A DNA stretch of 64,000 bases from an uncultured Spirochaetales bacterium. Lineage in GTDB: Bacteria; Spirochaetota; Spirochaetia; Sphaerochaetales; Sphaerochaetaceae. Location of the stretch: NCBI GenBank assembly GCA_949288415.1, contig CASEKE010000051.1:49908-113907 (forward strand). The letters run 5' to 3'. Shown piece after piece: positions 24,917 to 33,818 of this stretch; the stretch's first letter is position 1, and the number at the start of each line of letters is the position of its first letter. A program made the position numbers and the translations under genes. Under the pieces are notes generated by a model. The model saw only the letters and a program-made list of their open reading frames with translations. It was not told the origin of the DNA and ran no database searches.

Positions 24917-26128
24917 TCAATCATGTATGTGCATGACGTTCCTTCTGTATGCCTTGAGTCCTTCCTCAAGACAGATGGCAGCAGTTTCCAGCTCCTCTAT
25001 CTTGAGTACGTAGGCTATTCTGGCCTGCGTCCGGCCGAGTCCTTTCGTGACGTAGAAGTCCTCCGCCGGAGCGAACATGACCGTCGAGCCTTTGTAGTTG
25101 AAATCGCGAAGCATGAAAATCGCGAATTTCTCCGCATCGTCCACAGGGAGATCGGCGACGAAATAGAAGGCACCCTTCGGCATCGCACAGCGGACTCCGG
25201 GAATCCTCTGCAGCGCTTTTATCAGATGGTTGCGCCTGTTCTCGTACTCGAGTCTGACGTTCTCGACGTACTCCTTGGGAGCGTTCAGCGCCGCAACGGC
25301 TATCTTCTGTTCGACCATCGGCGGGCAGAGTCTTGCCTGCGCAAGCTTCATCGCATTCTCGAGGACTTCGCGATTGCGCGTCACGATCGCACCGACCCTG
25401 GCACCGCACATCGAGAAGCGTTTCGAGAACGAGTCCACGCATATGACGCGATCGGCATATTCGGGGAACGAGAGGATGCTCGTGAAACTTCTGCCGTCGT
25501 AGCAGAACTCCCTGTAGACCTCGTCCACCACTAGGAAAATGTCGTGCTTCTTGCACAGTTCCAAAAGCTCTCGCAGCTCGGGTTCCGTGTAGATATGACC
25601 TGTGGGATTGTTCGGCGAACAGAGGAGGATTCCCATGGTCTTCTTCGTTATCCTGCTCTCGAACTCGGAAATCGGAGGGAGCTTGAAACCGTCCTCGATC
25701 TTGGAGCTTACAGGAACCAGATTGACCATGGCTATGGCGGCGAATGTTGCTACGTTCGTATAAAAAGGCTCCGGGATGATGAATTCGTCATAGGGATCGC
25801 AGAGCGTCATGAATGCGAACTGTATGGCTTCCGATCCGCCGGTGGTTATGAGAATGTTGTCCTCGTCGAGCCCCTCGATCCCGTAGCTTCTGTAATAGCG
25901 GAGAAGAGCATGCCTGAGATCGGACTCGCCTTCTGAAAGTCCGTAAGGAATCAGGTCGCCCTCGAAGTTTCTCACCGCATCGAAAGCTTCCGACGGCGAC
26001 AATATGTCCGGTTGGCCGATGTTGAGATGTATGACGTGTATCCCCTTGCTTTCCGCCTCTCTGGAATACGGAACGAGTCGCCTGATCGGCGAAGCCTGGA
26101 ACGAGGAAATCCTCTTCGACATCTGCAT
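24917..26128 (-). CDS. Pyridoxal-phosphate-dependent aminotransferase, class I/II (aspartate aminotransferase-like)
   Basis: Fold-type I aminotransferase of 403 aa. The N-terminal HLNIGQPDI, substrate/cofactor residues in TTGGSEAIQFAF, the SPNNPTGHIYT loop, the PLP-interacting DEVYREFCYDGR and the Schiff-base lysine in DSFSKRFSMCGARVGA are all visible. Such enzymes usually transfer amino groups between aspartate or aromatic amino acids and 2-oxoglutarate. The exact specificity is open. ATG at 26128 or 26122 are both possible. It has its own terminator and lies downstream of prs, which also ends in a terminator. Confidence 0.9.
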   Translation of the reverse strand: MQMSKRISSFQASPIRRLVPYSREAESKGIHVIHLNIGQPDILSPSEAFDAVRNFEGDLIPYGLSEGESDLRHALLRYYRSYGIEGLDEDNILITTGGSEAIQFAFMTLCDPYDEFIIPEPFYTNVATFAAIAMVNLVPVSSKIEDGFKLPPISEFESRITKKTMGILLCSPNNPTGHIYTEPELRELLELCKKHDIFLVVDEVYREFCYDGRSFTSILSFPEYADRVICVDSFSKRFSMCGARVGAIVTRNREVLENAMKLAQARLCPPMVEQKIAVAALNAPKEYVENVRLEYENRRNHLIKALQRIPGVRCAMPKGAFYFVADLPVDDAEKFAIFMLRDFNYKGSTVMFAPAEDFYVTKGLGRTQARIAYVLKIEELETAAICLEEGLKAYRRNVMHIHD

Positions 26129-26152
26129 GTTAGGTTACCCCCCTTGTATCGA

Positions 26153-26182
26153 TAAAAGAACCCCTCAGCCGAGCCGAGGGGG
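26153..26182 (-). terminator. Terminator of prs
   Basis: CCCCTCGGC-TCG-GCTGAGGGG forms a strong hairpin (26161-26181), followed on the minus strand by TTCTTTTAT. Confidence 0.75.
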
Positions 26183-26201
26183 AAAAAGCTGTTCTAGTTC
26201 C

Positions 26202-27488
26202 TCAGTCGGGGAAATTCTCCGAATCCGTGGGGATCGGGGCTCCCGGGTTCGCCTGGGACGAATCTATCAGACGCTGTATGAACTTGCGGTTGTCGAGCAG
26301 AGGGGAGATGGATCTTCCATGGTGCAGACGGGAAATTACGCGAGCGAAAAGCTCAGTGACGTCGGCCTGCACGAACCATTCCTTGCTCAGAAGGTCCTTG
26401 CCCTGGAACACAGCGTTGGTGCCGATGATGCGCCAGAACACACCCTCGTTGTATGCGGCATCGAAATTCTCTATCGCGTTTCCGTTGAAAAGCGGCAGCG
26501 AAACGATGCAGATGATCTTCTTTGCGCCCCTCTTCATGAGTTCCCTCATCGCGATGATGAGCGTACCGCCGGTGGCGATCATGTCATCGGCCATGAGGAC
26601 AGTCTTGCCTGCCACGTCGCCGAGAAGGTTGATGCTCTTGATGTTGGAGTGCTTCGCATCCTTGCTCACTACCGAATAGTCCCTTTCCTTATATAGGACC
26701 GCAAGCGGGCGATGAAGCCCCTGCGCATAGAACTTGTTTCTGTTGACGGCACCCGTGTCCGGGGAGACGACGACCAGGTCGGGATCGGAAAAATCTATCA
26801 GGCGGCGAAGTGCGATGAGCGTCTGGTACGAACCATGCAGGTTCTCGAGATGGCAAGTGGAGAACGAATTCTCGATCTCGCGGGAATGTATGTCCAGCGT
26901 GATTATCCTTGCGACTCCGAGCTCCTCGCAGAACCTGGCGAACATGCTGGCCGTAAGTGCCTCGCGTCCTCCCTTCTTGTGCTGTCTTGCATAGGGATAT
27001 GTTGGAAGAACGAGCGTGATCGATTCTGCGCCTGCAAGCTTCACGGCATCGATTGTCGTGAATAGGAACATCAGATGATCGTTCACCGAAAGCGGCCTCG
27101 GTTCCTCTAGACCTGCGACCTTGACGGGGAACGAGTTCGATACGTCATAGACTATGTAGACGTGCAGTCCTCTCACAGGGTCGATTATCTCGGCCTTCTC
27201 CTCGCCGTTCGCAAACCGCGTGTACTTGACGTTGATGGTTACGTCGGGACAGTGGAACTGCGTGGGAAGCTTTCCCGTGGGAATCTTTCTGGAATCGAGA
27301 TCATCAAGAAGCGTGACCTCCTTGAGCAGTTCCTCCTCGCTCATACCGTGCCGCTTCGTCAAAGCTTCGCTGAGCTTGTGGTAGCGGTCGATATAAAGGC
27401 GGCGAAGATGCTTGACTACTCTGCCGGTGAAGTACTCGGAGCCCGGTCCTGCAATTATACCGAGATTGTGTGGTTTAATGATGCTCAT
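26202..27488 (-). CDS. prs: Ribose-phosphate pyrophosphokinase, long form
   Basis: Prs makes PRPP from ribose-5-phosphate and ATP, the substrate of PyrE elsewhere in this window. The PRPP/R5P loop is VLMADDMIATGGTL, the flexible ATP-loop region is YPYARQHKKGGREALTA, and VVVSPDTGAVNR is the usual VVSPDxGG-type segment. At 428 aa it is ~110 residues longer than E. coli Prs: an insertion at residues ~30-85 splits the N-terminal domain and there is a C-terminal tail. The -10 box and start are close together with no clear SD. Confidence 0.92.
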   Translation of the reverse strand: MSIIKPHNLGIIAGPGSEYFTGRVVKHLRRLYIDRYHKLSEALTKRHGMSEEELLKEVTLLDDLDSRKIPTGKLPTQFHCPDVTINVKYTRFANGEEKAEIIDPVRGLHVYIVYDVSNSFPVKVAGLEEPRPLSVNDHLMFLFTTIDAVKLAGAESITLVLPTYPYARQHKKGGREALTASMFARFCEELGVARIITLDIHSREIENSFSTCHLENLHGSYQTLIALRRLIDFSDPDLVVVSPDTGAVNRNKFYAQGLHRPLAVLYKERDYSVVSKDAKHSNIKSINLLGDVAGKTVLMADDMIATGGTLIIAMRELMKRGAKKIICIVSLPLFNGNAIENFDAAYNEGVFWRIIGTNAVFQGKDLLSKEWFVQADVTELFARVISRLHHGRSISPLLDNRKFIQRLIDSSQANPGAPIPTDSENFPD

Positions 27489-27613
27489 GGTGCTTTCAGG
27501 TTACAACAAATGCATGAAATAGACAAGGGTCGACCTATGCCGCCATAGACATGGAAAGATTGGTAAAGACCGGTTCTGGACAGATCCGGAAGAATCGGGA
27601 AAGATATCCTAAA

Positions 27614-27642
27614 TTGTTAAAAAACTGTTAAAATGTTGATAA
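27614..27642 (+). promoter_or_regulatory. Pho-box-like operator: three 7-mers at 11-bp spacing upstream of the Na/Pi transporter
   Basis: TTGTTAA (27614-27620), CTGTTAA (27625-27631) and TTGATAA (27636-27642) repeat with exact 11-bp period and A/T-rich 4-bp spacers. This is the architecture of PhoB boxes (CTGTCAT plus 4 bp) and of PhoP direct repeats. A T-rich -10-like TTTATT follows ~14 bp downstream. Its place before a phosphate transporter gene supports the reading. Confidence 0.6.
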
Positions 27643-27691
27643 ATTCTTTAATCGGGTTTATTTTTTCACACCATCGCGATAGGTTGAGACC

Positions 27692-29428
27692 ATGAACCTG
27701 GTGTTATCTTTAGTCAAGATCGTTGGCTCGCTCGGGCTGTTCCTATATGGAATGCAGATTCTTTCCGACGGCCTGCAGAAATCGGCAGGGAACAAACTCA
27801 AGACATTCCTGCAACTCATGACGAGCAACCGTCTGATGGCCGTGTTCACCGGCCTTCTGATCACAATCATAATACAATCGTCGTCTGCGACGACCGTCAT
27901 GGTGGTCAGTTTCGTAAACGCAGGTCTGATGAGCCTGATACAGGCAATCGGAGTGATCATAGGAGCGAACATAGGAACGACCATAACCGGATGGATAGTC
28001 GCGATAGTCGGCTTCAAGATGGACATAACGCTGTTCGCCCTGTTTGCGATCGCGATCGCGCTTCCGCTCATGTTCAGCAAAGGGATGAAGAAAAGGGATG
28101 TCTCTGAGATATTCCTCGGTTTCGGCCTTCTCTTTCTAGGACTTGAGTTCCTGCAGAATTCCATGCCTGACATAAGCGAGCATACGGAAGTCCTTGCGTT
28201 CCTGAGCTCGTTCAACAACGCGAAGCTATCGTCCATTCTCCTCTGCGTCCTGATCGGAACGATCCTGACCTGCATAGTGCAGTCCTCGTCAGCGACCATG
28301 GCGATCACCATTACAATGGCCTACCAGGGATGGATCGGAGTATGGGCCGCGGCGGCCCTCTGTCTCGGACAGAACATCGGAACCACAATCACCGCATATA
28401 TCGCCTCCATAGGCACCAATACCAATGCACGCAGAGCCGCGACCGCCCATATCCTCTTCAACGTCGTCGGAAGCATACTTGCAATCATCTTCTTCAAGCC
28501 GCTCATGACTTTCGTCAACACGATTACCAACGGAGACATCTTCACGATGACCGGGGATGCGCTCAATGCTGAGCTGCCGACGTTCCTCGCGGCTTTCCAC
28601 ACATCGTTCAACCTGATAAACGCAATAATCTTCTTCCCGTTCGTCAACAAGTTCGCACACCTCATCGAGAAGATGATTCCCATCAAGGAGGAATACAACG
28701 AGGACACGTACCACTTCCGCTACATCGCATCCTCGAGAATGGACACGCCTGAGCTGTATCTTCTCACTGTCAAGGAGGAGATGAAGAAGATGGCCGACCT
28801 TGCCGTCGACATGTTCAAGCGCTACGAAGAGGTCTTCAAGAGCAACGACAAGGACTTCATAACTTCGGAAGTCGGGTATTTACGGAAGAAGGAGGAATAT
28901 GCGGACCAGATGCAGGAACAGCTCATAGACTTCTGCGTCAAGCTGCAGCAGGATTCCTCCACCCCGATGAATGCGACTATGGTGAACTCTCTCATCAGAA
29001 GCATAGACGAGATCGAAAGCGTCACGGACAGCATCTACAACATGACGAAGATAAGCGAGGACAGGGTGAACAAGGACATCGTGTTCGAGGAAGAGGACAA
29101 GACGGACGTCGTAGCCTACCACGAACTTACGAGGAAGTATCTGGAGTTCATACGGAAGAACCTTACCAATCCGACGTTCAGGATGCTCAGCGAGGCGCAC
29201 GAGCTCGAGAACATGATGAACGACGAGCACAAGAGGCTCTCCGACAAAGTCCACGACAGGATCAGTACCGGAGGAAGCGAGGTCAGGTCGGAACTCATGC
29301 TCCTCGAGGTGGAAAGGAACCTGGAGCACATAGGAGACTACTGTCTGAACATCGCGGAGGCCACTTTCGCGGAACCGAAGCATACCCCGACGCTCCAACG
29401 CGTCACACCTTCACCGGAACAGCCTTAA
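27692..29428 (+). CDS. Na+/phosphate cotransporter family protein with PhoU-like C-terminal domain
   Basis: The inner-membrane part (residues ~1-330) holds two Na/Pi-cotransporter repeats, each with the QSSSATT motif: IIIQSSSATTVMVVS and CIVQSSSATMAITIT, with GANIGTTITGW and GQNIGTTITAY as the paired loops. Residues ~340-560 form a helical PhoU-like cytoplasmic domain (EEMKKMADLAVDMFKRYEE, LEVERNLEHIGDYCLNIAE). It imports phosphate with sodium. A Pho-box-like triple repeat precedes it. A terminator follows the stop. Confidence 0.93.
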   Translation: MNLVLSLVKIVGSLGLFLYGMQILSDGLQKSAGNKLKTFLQLMTSNRLMAVFTGLLITIIIQSSSATTVMVVSFVNAGLMSLIQAIGVIIGANIGTTITGWIVAIVGFKMDITLFALFAIAIALPLMFSKGMKKRDVSEIFLGFGLLFLGLEFLQNSMPDISEHTEVLAFLSSFNNAKLSSILLCVLIGTILTCIVQSSSATMAITITMAYQGWIGVWAAAALCLGQNIGTTITAYIASIGTNTNARRAATAHILFNVVGSILAIIFFKPLMTFVNTITNGDIFTMTGDALNAELPTFLAAFHTSFNLINAIIFFPFVNKFAHLIEKMIPIKEEYNEDTYHFRYIASSRMDTPELYLLTVKEEMKKMADLAVDMFKRYEEVFKSNDKDFITSEVGYLRKKEEYADQMQEQLIDFCVKLQQDSSTPMNATMVNSLIRSIDEIESVTDSIYNMTKISEDRVNKDIVFEEEDKTDVVAYHELTRKYLEFIRKNLTNPTFRMLSEAHELENMMNDEHKRLSDKVHDRISTGGSEVRSELMLLEVERNLEHIGDYCLNIAEATFAEPKHTPTLQRVTPSPEQP

Positions 29429-29435
29429 TCACACG

Positions 29436-29460
29436 ATGGGAGCCATGCGCTCCCTTTTTT
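29436..29460 (+). terminator. Terminator of the Na/Pi transporter gene
   Basis: GGGAGC-CATGC-GCTCCC (29438-29454) followed by six T residues. Confidence 0.85.
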
Positions 29461-29494
29461 CGTCAGTTTGAGCGTTGTCGGCAACTAATGTGAT

Positions 29495-30460
29495 ATGAAA
29501 CCGATCAAGTGGATTCTTGCGCTTCCGTTCATATCCGTCCTGGTATCCTGCCCTATGGAAAGCTATCCGGCGTTCTTCGTGGAAACCCCGACGTCTATAA
29601 CGCTGCCGGCGATGACGGGATTCTCATTCAGGGACAACTGCGTCGTCACGCTCTACTTCGACAGGGATGTCAGGTTTCTCGAACTGGTGTACGACGATAC
29701 CCGCATGACGGTTCCGTCCGGAGAGAAGAACTCCTTCCGGATCACGTTGCCCCATCCTCTCGACTTCGGAAAGGAAACGAGACTCAGATTCACCGTCAAG
29801 GGATCATTCGGAGGACTTTCCAGGCTCTCGCTTCCCCTCATGGGAGAAAATCCGGACCAGGCGAAGATGCTTCTCACGGAGATATCGGTTTCAGGTACCG
29901 ACACAAGTCCCGACAGGGTAGAACTGACTGCGATCGAAGGGGGAAATACCGGAGCGTTGACAATCACCGATGCGCTTGTCGAGGACGCCCGTATATGCTA
30001 TGTCCTGCCAAACTTCAGGCTCGAGAAAGGGGACGTCGTGGTAGTGCAGTTCGGCAGGAGCTACGAAGGTCCGGAGACCGAGAGAGTCTCGAACTACACG
30101 GCGTACTATCTGGATGCGGGAACAGACGAGGACTTCACGTCCACGAACGGGGCCGTCTTGCTATATGGACACACCAACGGAGAAGGTCGTCTGCTCGATG
30201 CTTTTCTCTATAGGAAGGACGACACCGTGCTCGCCGACGGATTCGGAAACGAAAGAACCCGCCGTGCGGCCGTCCGTCTTGCAGAACTCGGGCAATGGAA
30301 CGGAGAGGCGTTCGAAAGCGAAGGCAATACCAGCACCAGAGTGTTCGCCCGACGTCATCCATATATGGATTTTGACAGCAGCGACGATTGGTATCTGACC
30401 GCCACAAGAGGTTCCACATTCGGCAGACGGAACGACAACAACGAATATGACCCGGACTGA
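29495..30460 (+). CDS. Hypothetical lipoprotein
   Basis: The 321-aa protein begins with a lipoprotein signal: MKPIKWILALPFISVLVSC with cysteine 19 as the lipidation site. The mature part is beta-rich; its middle (LTEISVSGTDTSPDRVELTA...) is reminiscent of lamin-tail (LTD) domains found in secreted bacterial proteins, but this is only a weak resemblance. Likely membrane-anchored on the periplasmic side. The gene lies alone between a terminator and the convergent ssb. Confidence 0.7.
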   Translation: MKPIKWILALPFISVLVSCPMESYPAFFVETPTSITLPAMTGFSFRDNCVVTLYFDRDVRFLELVYDDTRMTVPSGEKNSFRITLPHPLDFGKETRLRFTVKGSFGGLSRLSLPLMGENPDQAKMLLTEISVSGTDTSPDRVELTAIEGGNTGALTITDALVEDARICYVLPNFRLEKGDVVVVQFGRSYEGPETERVSNYTAYYLDAGTDEDFTSTNGAVLLYGHTNGEGRLLDAFLYRKDDTVLADGFGNERTRRAAVRLAELGQWNGEAFESEGNTSTRVFARRHPYMDFDSSDDWYLTATRGSTFGRRNDNNEYDPD

Positions 30461-30479
30461 GTCCGGGGTCTGCCTGCTG

Positions 30480-30902
30480 TCAGAATTCGTAGTATACGGT
30501 CGGTTCGGCAAGACTTTTGCGCTCATCGTCCTCGAGACTAAGAGTCCTGATCTCTTTTTCATCCTTAGCACCCGAGGTGCGGAACTCGACATGGGTCGCG
30601 ACGATCTCCATCGTTCTCCTGTCCTCTCCTTCCTTGGTCTTCCATCTGCAGAGCCTCAATCTGCCCACCACCCTGCAGACCATGCCCTTCCTGAGGTAGA
30701 GAAGACATTTGTCGGCAAGAGTTCCCCACGCCTGGCATGAAAGGAACAGGACTTCTTCCTGGGCCGTGCCAAAGGAGTCCTTGAACCTGCGATGGTTCGC
30801 CACTTCGAGCTTGACGAACTTGCTTCCGTTCTGGCTGACCGTGACAAGGCGCGGGTCTGAGGCCAGATTTCCTTCCAGTATGATGTTGTTGATCTGATTC
30901 AT
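30480..30902 (-). CDS. ssb: Single-stranded DNA-binding protein
   Basis: A 140-aa OB-fold protein: MNQINNIILEGNLASDPRLV at the N-terminus is the usual SSB start, followed by KFVKLEVANHRRF and YLRKGMVCRVVGRLR. The C-terminal tail is short and ends in VYYEF instead of the DDDIPF-like tip that binds partner proteins, so its protein-interaction tail is atypical. A near-perfect SD (AAGGAGG) precedes the ATG. It binds single-stranded DNA in replication or repair. Confidence 0.9.
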   Translation of the reverse strand: MNQINNIILEGNLASDPRLVTVSQNGSKFVKLEVANHRRFKDSFGTAQEEVLFLSCQAWGTLADKCLLYLRKGMVCRVVGRLRLCRWKTKEGEDRRTMEIVATHVEFRTSGAKDEKEIRTLSLEDDERKSLAEPTVYYEF

Positions 30903-30983
30903 ATCCTTTCCTCCTTATCCGATAGTGCGAAAAGATGCAATTGCGGCGGATTTCTGATAGAATCCCCTGTAGGAGAATCGAAT

Positions 30984-31673
30984 ATGGATACAAAAGTACT
31001 TTCACTCGGCGGCTCGATAGTAGCGCCGGACAAGGTCGATACAGCCTTTCTGAAGGAGTTCAGGAAAGCGATTGCGGAATATCTGGAAGAGGACGGACAG
31101 AGAAGACTCATCCTCGTCACCGGCGGCGGAGCGCCTGCGCGGGTATATCAGAACGCGGCAAAGGAAATCTCCCCGGATCTCGCAGCCTACGAGCTGGACA
31201 TGCTCGGCATCCGCGCCACGCATCTCAACGGAACCCTTGTAAGGGCGATATTTTCGGACTACGTCGGAAACGAACTCGTTACAGATCCTACAGGGGATTT
31301 CGGATTCGAAGGCAGGATCCTAGTTGCTGCAGGCTGGAAACCGGGCTTCTCGACAGACACGGACGCGGTGTATCTGGCAAGAAAATTCGGGGCAAAGCTC
31401 GTCGTCAATCTATCGAACATAAAGAAGGTCTACACCGACGATCCGCGGAAGAATCCCGATGCGGTCCCTCTGGACACAATCAGCTGGAATGACTTCATCG
31501 CCATGGTAGGGACCGAATGGATCCCGGGCAAGAACACGCCGTTCGATCCGATAGCCTCGCAGATAGCATCCAAGGAGGGCATGAGGGTCGTGTGCGCAGA
31601 CGGACGCGATATCGCAAATACTCTGGCCATTCTGAGGGGCGAAGCCTTCGACGGAACGCTCATCGGCGCTTGA
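30984..31673 (+). CDS. pyrH: UMP kinase, compact archaeal-like type
   Basis: Amino-acid-kinase-family enzyme phosphorylating UMP to UDP. Visible are the N-terminal VLSLGGSIVAP, the ILVTGGGAPAR phosphate loop, DMLGIRATHLNGTLVRA, GFSTDTDAVYLA and NLSNIKKVYTDDPRKNPDA. At 229 aa it matches the archaeal/spirochaete subfamily rather than the ~240-aa E. coli type. A good SD (TAGGAGAA) precedes the ATG. It extends the pyrimidine theme but is not in the pyr operon. Its 3' end overlaps the convergent radical SAM gene by 14 nt. Confidence 0.92.
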   Translation: MDTKVLSLGGSIVAPDKVDTAFLKEFRKAIAEYLEEDGQRRLILVTGGGAPARVYQNAAKEISPDLAAYELDMLGIRATHLNGTLVRAIFSDYVGNELVTDPTGDFGFEGRILVAAGWKPGFSTDTDAVYLARKFGAKLVVNLSNIKKVYTDDPRKNPDAVPLDTISWNDFIAMVGTEWIPGKNTPFDPIASQIASKEGMRVVCADGRDIANTLAILRGEAFDGTLIGA

Positions 31674-32604
31674 TGGAAAGGAATAAGGGACTCGGCTCTG
31701 CAAAACCTTCAGGAAACGGATTGTCACGGTTGAAATCGGGGATCCATAGTATCTCGTCTCCGATTTCCTGTATGAAGCCGTCATCTATGTCGAGTTCCTC
31801 GAACTTGTCGATCACCTGATCGTACTCGTCCTCCGTGATCTTCGGAAAATCCATGTTCCCGAGCGGAGGCACGAACTGTACCATGAACGAAAGGTAGAAT
31901 ATATCCTTGTAGCGTTGCGCAAAGTACTCCAGGAACTCCATGCTCTCCTTGAGACAGCCGGGAAACACCAGATGGCGCAATATCGTTCCTCTCATCCTTT
32001 TTTCCAGATCGGTATACGGATGCGTCGAAGCGACGAAATCCATTACGGGCACTATCACGTCCGCATATCCTGCCCTGCCGCAGAACTCTGCACATACGCG
32101 TCCTGAAAGACTCTTGCAATCGAGAAGATAGATGTCTATCAGCGGATCTATCAGGCGCAGTGCGTCAATATCCTCATACCCTGACGAATTCCATACAACA
32201 GGCAGCCTCATCCCTTTTTTCTTTGCAATTTTCAAAGCCTCGATTATCGACGGTATGAAATGGGTCCCTGTCACAAGGTTGAGAGTCTCGGCTCCCATAT
32301 CCTGTAGCGACAGCATGAGCTGGGCAAGCTCTTCCGTCGTGACGCAGTAGCCGTTGTCGCTTCCGTCGGAACCAGATATCTGACGATTCTGGCAATATGC
32401 GCAATGCAAAGGGCACCCAGTGAAAAATATCATGCCGGAACCGCGGCGGCCGCTGATAGGCGGCTCCTCGCCGCGATGAAGCCCGCTCCATGCGACCTTC
32501 ACTGTGCTTGTCATACGGCAGATTCCCACCTGCCCACCGTTTCTGTCCACGCCGCATCTGTTCGGGCAGAGGGTGCATTCATCATAAAGAGAGAGTGTGT
32601 TCAT
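31660..32604 (-). CDS. Radical SAM protein, PflA-related
   Basis: The 314-aa protein has the radical SAM cluster motif CPLHCAYC (CxxxCxxC) within FFTGCPLHCAYCQN, and a second cysteine group at the N-terminus (CTLCPNRCGVDR...GICR), the layout of the PflA-like/AmmeMemoRadiSam-type activases. VWNSSGYEDIDAL and YLLDCKSLSG are also typical. It binds a 4Fe-4S cluster and SAM and likely generates a 5'-deoxyadenosyl radical to activate or modify a partner not identified here. No glycyl radical enzyme lies nearby. Confidence 0.85.
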   Translation of the reverse strand: MNTLSLYDECTLCPNRCGVDRNGGQVGICRMTSTVKVAWSGLHRGEEPPISGRRGSGMIFFTGCPLHCAYCQNRQISGSDGSDNGYCVTTEELAQLMLSLQDMGAETLNLVTGTHFIPSIIEALKIAKKKGMRLPVVWNSSGYEDIDALRLIDPLIDIYLLDCKSLSGRVCAEFCGRAGYADVIVPVMDFVASTHPYTDLEKRMRGTILRHLVFPGCLKESMEFLEYFAQRYKDIFYLSFMVQFVPPLGNMDFPKITEDEYDQVIDKFEELDIDDGFIQEIGDEILWIPDFNRDNPFPEGFAEPSPLFLSIKRR

Positions 32605-32642
32605 TGACCTAATCCCGTTTTGATATTATCAATTATATTGCC

Positions 32643-33818
32643 ATGGGTAAACTGACTGATTTCCTCCGCCGGGGGAAAAAGGCCGAGGAAAAGGAAATCA
32701 GATACATTCTTTCCATAGACGGAGGCGGCATGAGGGGAATCATCCCCGCCCATATCCTCCGCAGGATTTCCGAAGCTCTGAAGGCGGAGGGGGACGAACG
32801 TCCGCTCTATTCTCATTTCGACCTGATCGCAGGCACCAGCACCGGAGCTCTTCTTGCGGCAGGCCTTTCATGTCCCGCATCGTTCTGTTCTCTCAAGCCG
32901 GACTCGGGAGACGAACCTGCCGTTCTGCATGAAGAGAAACCTTCGGGATTGTTCAGACGCGGCAGAATGGTTCTGGACGGATACATCGAAAGGGCAGCGG
33001 ACCCGGAAAGTCTGGAGTCGATATATCTGGAACAGGGGGGCCGGATATTCTCCCGGAGTCTGTCCACCCTTGCCATCTTCGGACCGATATTCCAGGACAA
33101 ATACGACGTCAGGAATCTGGAAAAGCTGCTGGCAGAGACATTCGGGAACACCGGGATGGACGAACTCATGACGCCGACTGCAATAGTCTCGTTCGAGACG
33201 AAATCCAGCAGGCCGTACATCTTCAGAAGCTACGACAGCCATGGCTTCCTTATCAGAGAAGCCGCAAGGGCATCGACCGCAGCTCCGATCTACTTTCCGC
33301 CTGCTAGGCTGACGGACCGGGCCACAGGAGAGCAGATAGTATGCATCGACGGCGGCATCGGAGCGAACAATCCGGCATTCATAGCATATGTGGAAGCATC
33401 CAGACTATACCCGAATGCGGATGAATACAGGATACTTTCTCTTTCCACATGCAAGAATCCCTATTCGTTCGACCCGTCGAAAAGCAACGGCGGAGCCGCA
33501 TCATGGGCAGGCAGCATCACCAGAGTCTACATGTCGGCGCAGGACAGCACCATGGACATATTCGCCTCCGGCATGAAAGATTTGAGATACACGAGGATAT
33601 ATTCGCAGATACTCGACAGGAGGATTCCTCTCGACGATACGAGCAAGGAAAGCATCAGGATACTGATGGAAGGTGCGGAAACTGCCTTTTCCAACCAGAA
33701 AGAAGAGATACTGTCCTTCGTCAGGGAACTGGCCGGAAGCCGGACGGCGTCTCGAGTACGCCTGAAGAGAAAAGATATTCCATTGCTTTCTCCTGCAGGC
33801 GAGAGCGCCAGATCCTGA
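32643..33818 (+). CDS. Patatin-like phospholipase
   Basis: A 391-aa cytoplasmic patatin. The oxyanion hole is DGGGMRGIIPAHIL, the nucleophile elbow is LIAGTSTGALLAAG with the catalytic Ser in GTSTG, and the dyad Asp is in DGGIGANNPA. Such enzymes hydrolyse acyl chains of membrane lipids; the family includes CBASS effectors (CapV), but no cyclase gene neighbours it, so a general lipase role is as likely. The C-terminal ~30 codons overlap the convergent nucleosidase gene by 98 nt. No SD is visible before the ATG. Confidence 0.9.
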   Translation: MGKLTDFLRRGKKAEEKEIRYILSIDGGGMRGIIPAHILRRISEALKAEGDERPLYSHFDLIAGTSTGALLAAGLSCPASFCSLKPDSGDEPAVLHEEKPSGLFRRGRMVLDGYIERAADPESLESIYLEQGGRIFSRSLSTLAIFGPIFQDKYDVRNLEKLLAETFGNTGMDELMTPTAIVSFETKSSRPYIFRSYDSHGFLIREAARASTAAPIYFPPARLTDRATGEQIVCIDGGIGANNPAFIAYVEASRLYPNADEYRILSLSTCKNPYSFDPSKSNGGAASWAGSITRVYMSAQDSTMDIFASGMKDLRYTRIYSQILDRRIPLDDTSKESIRILMEGAETAFSNQKEEILSFVRELAGSRTASRVRLKRKDIPLLSPAGESARS

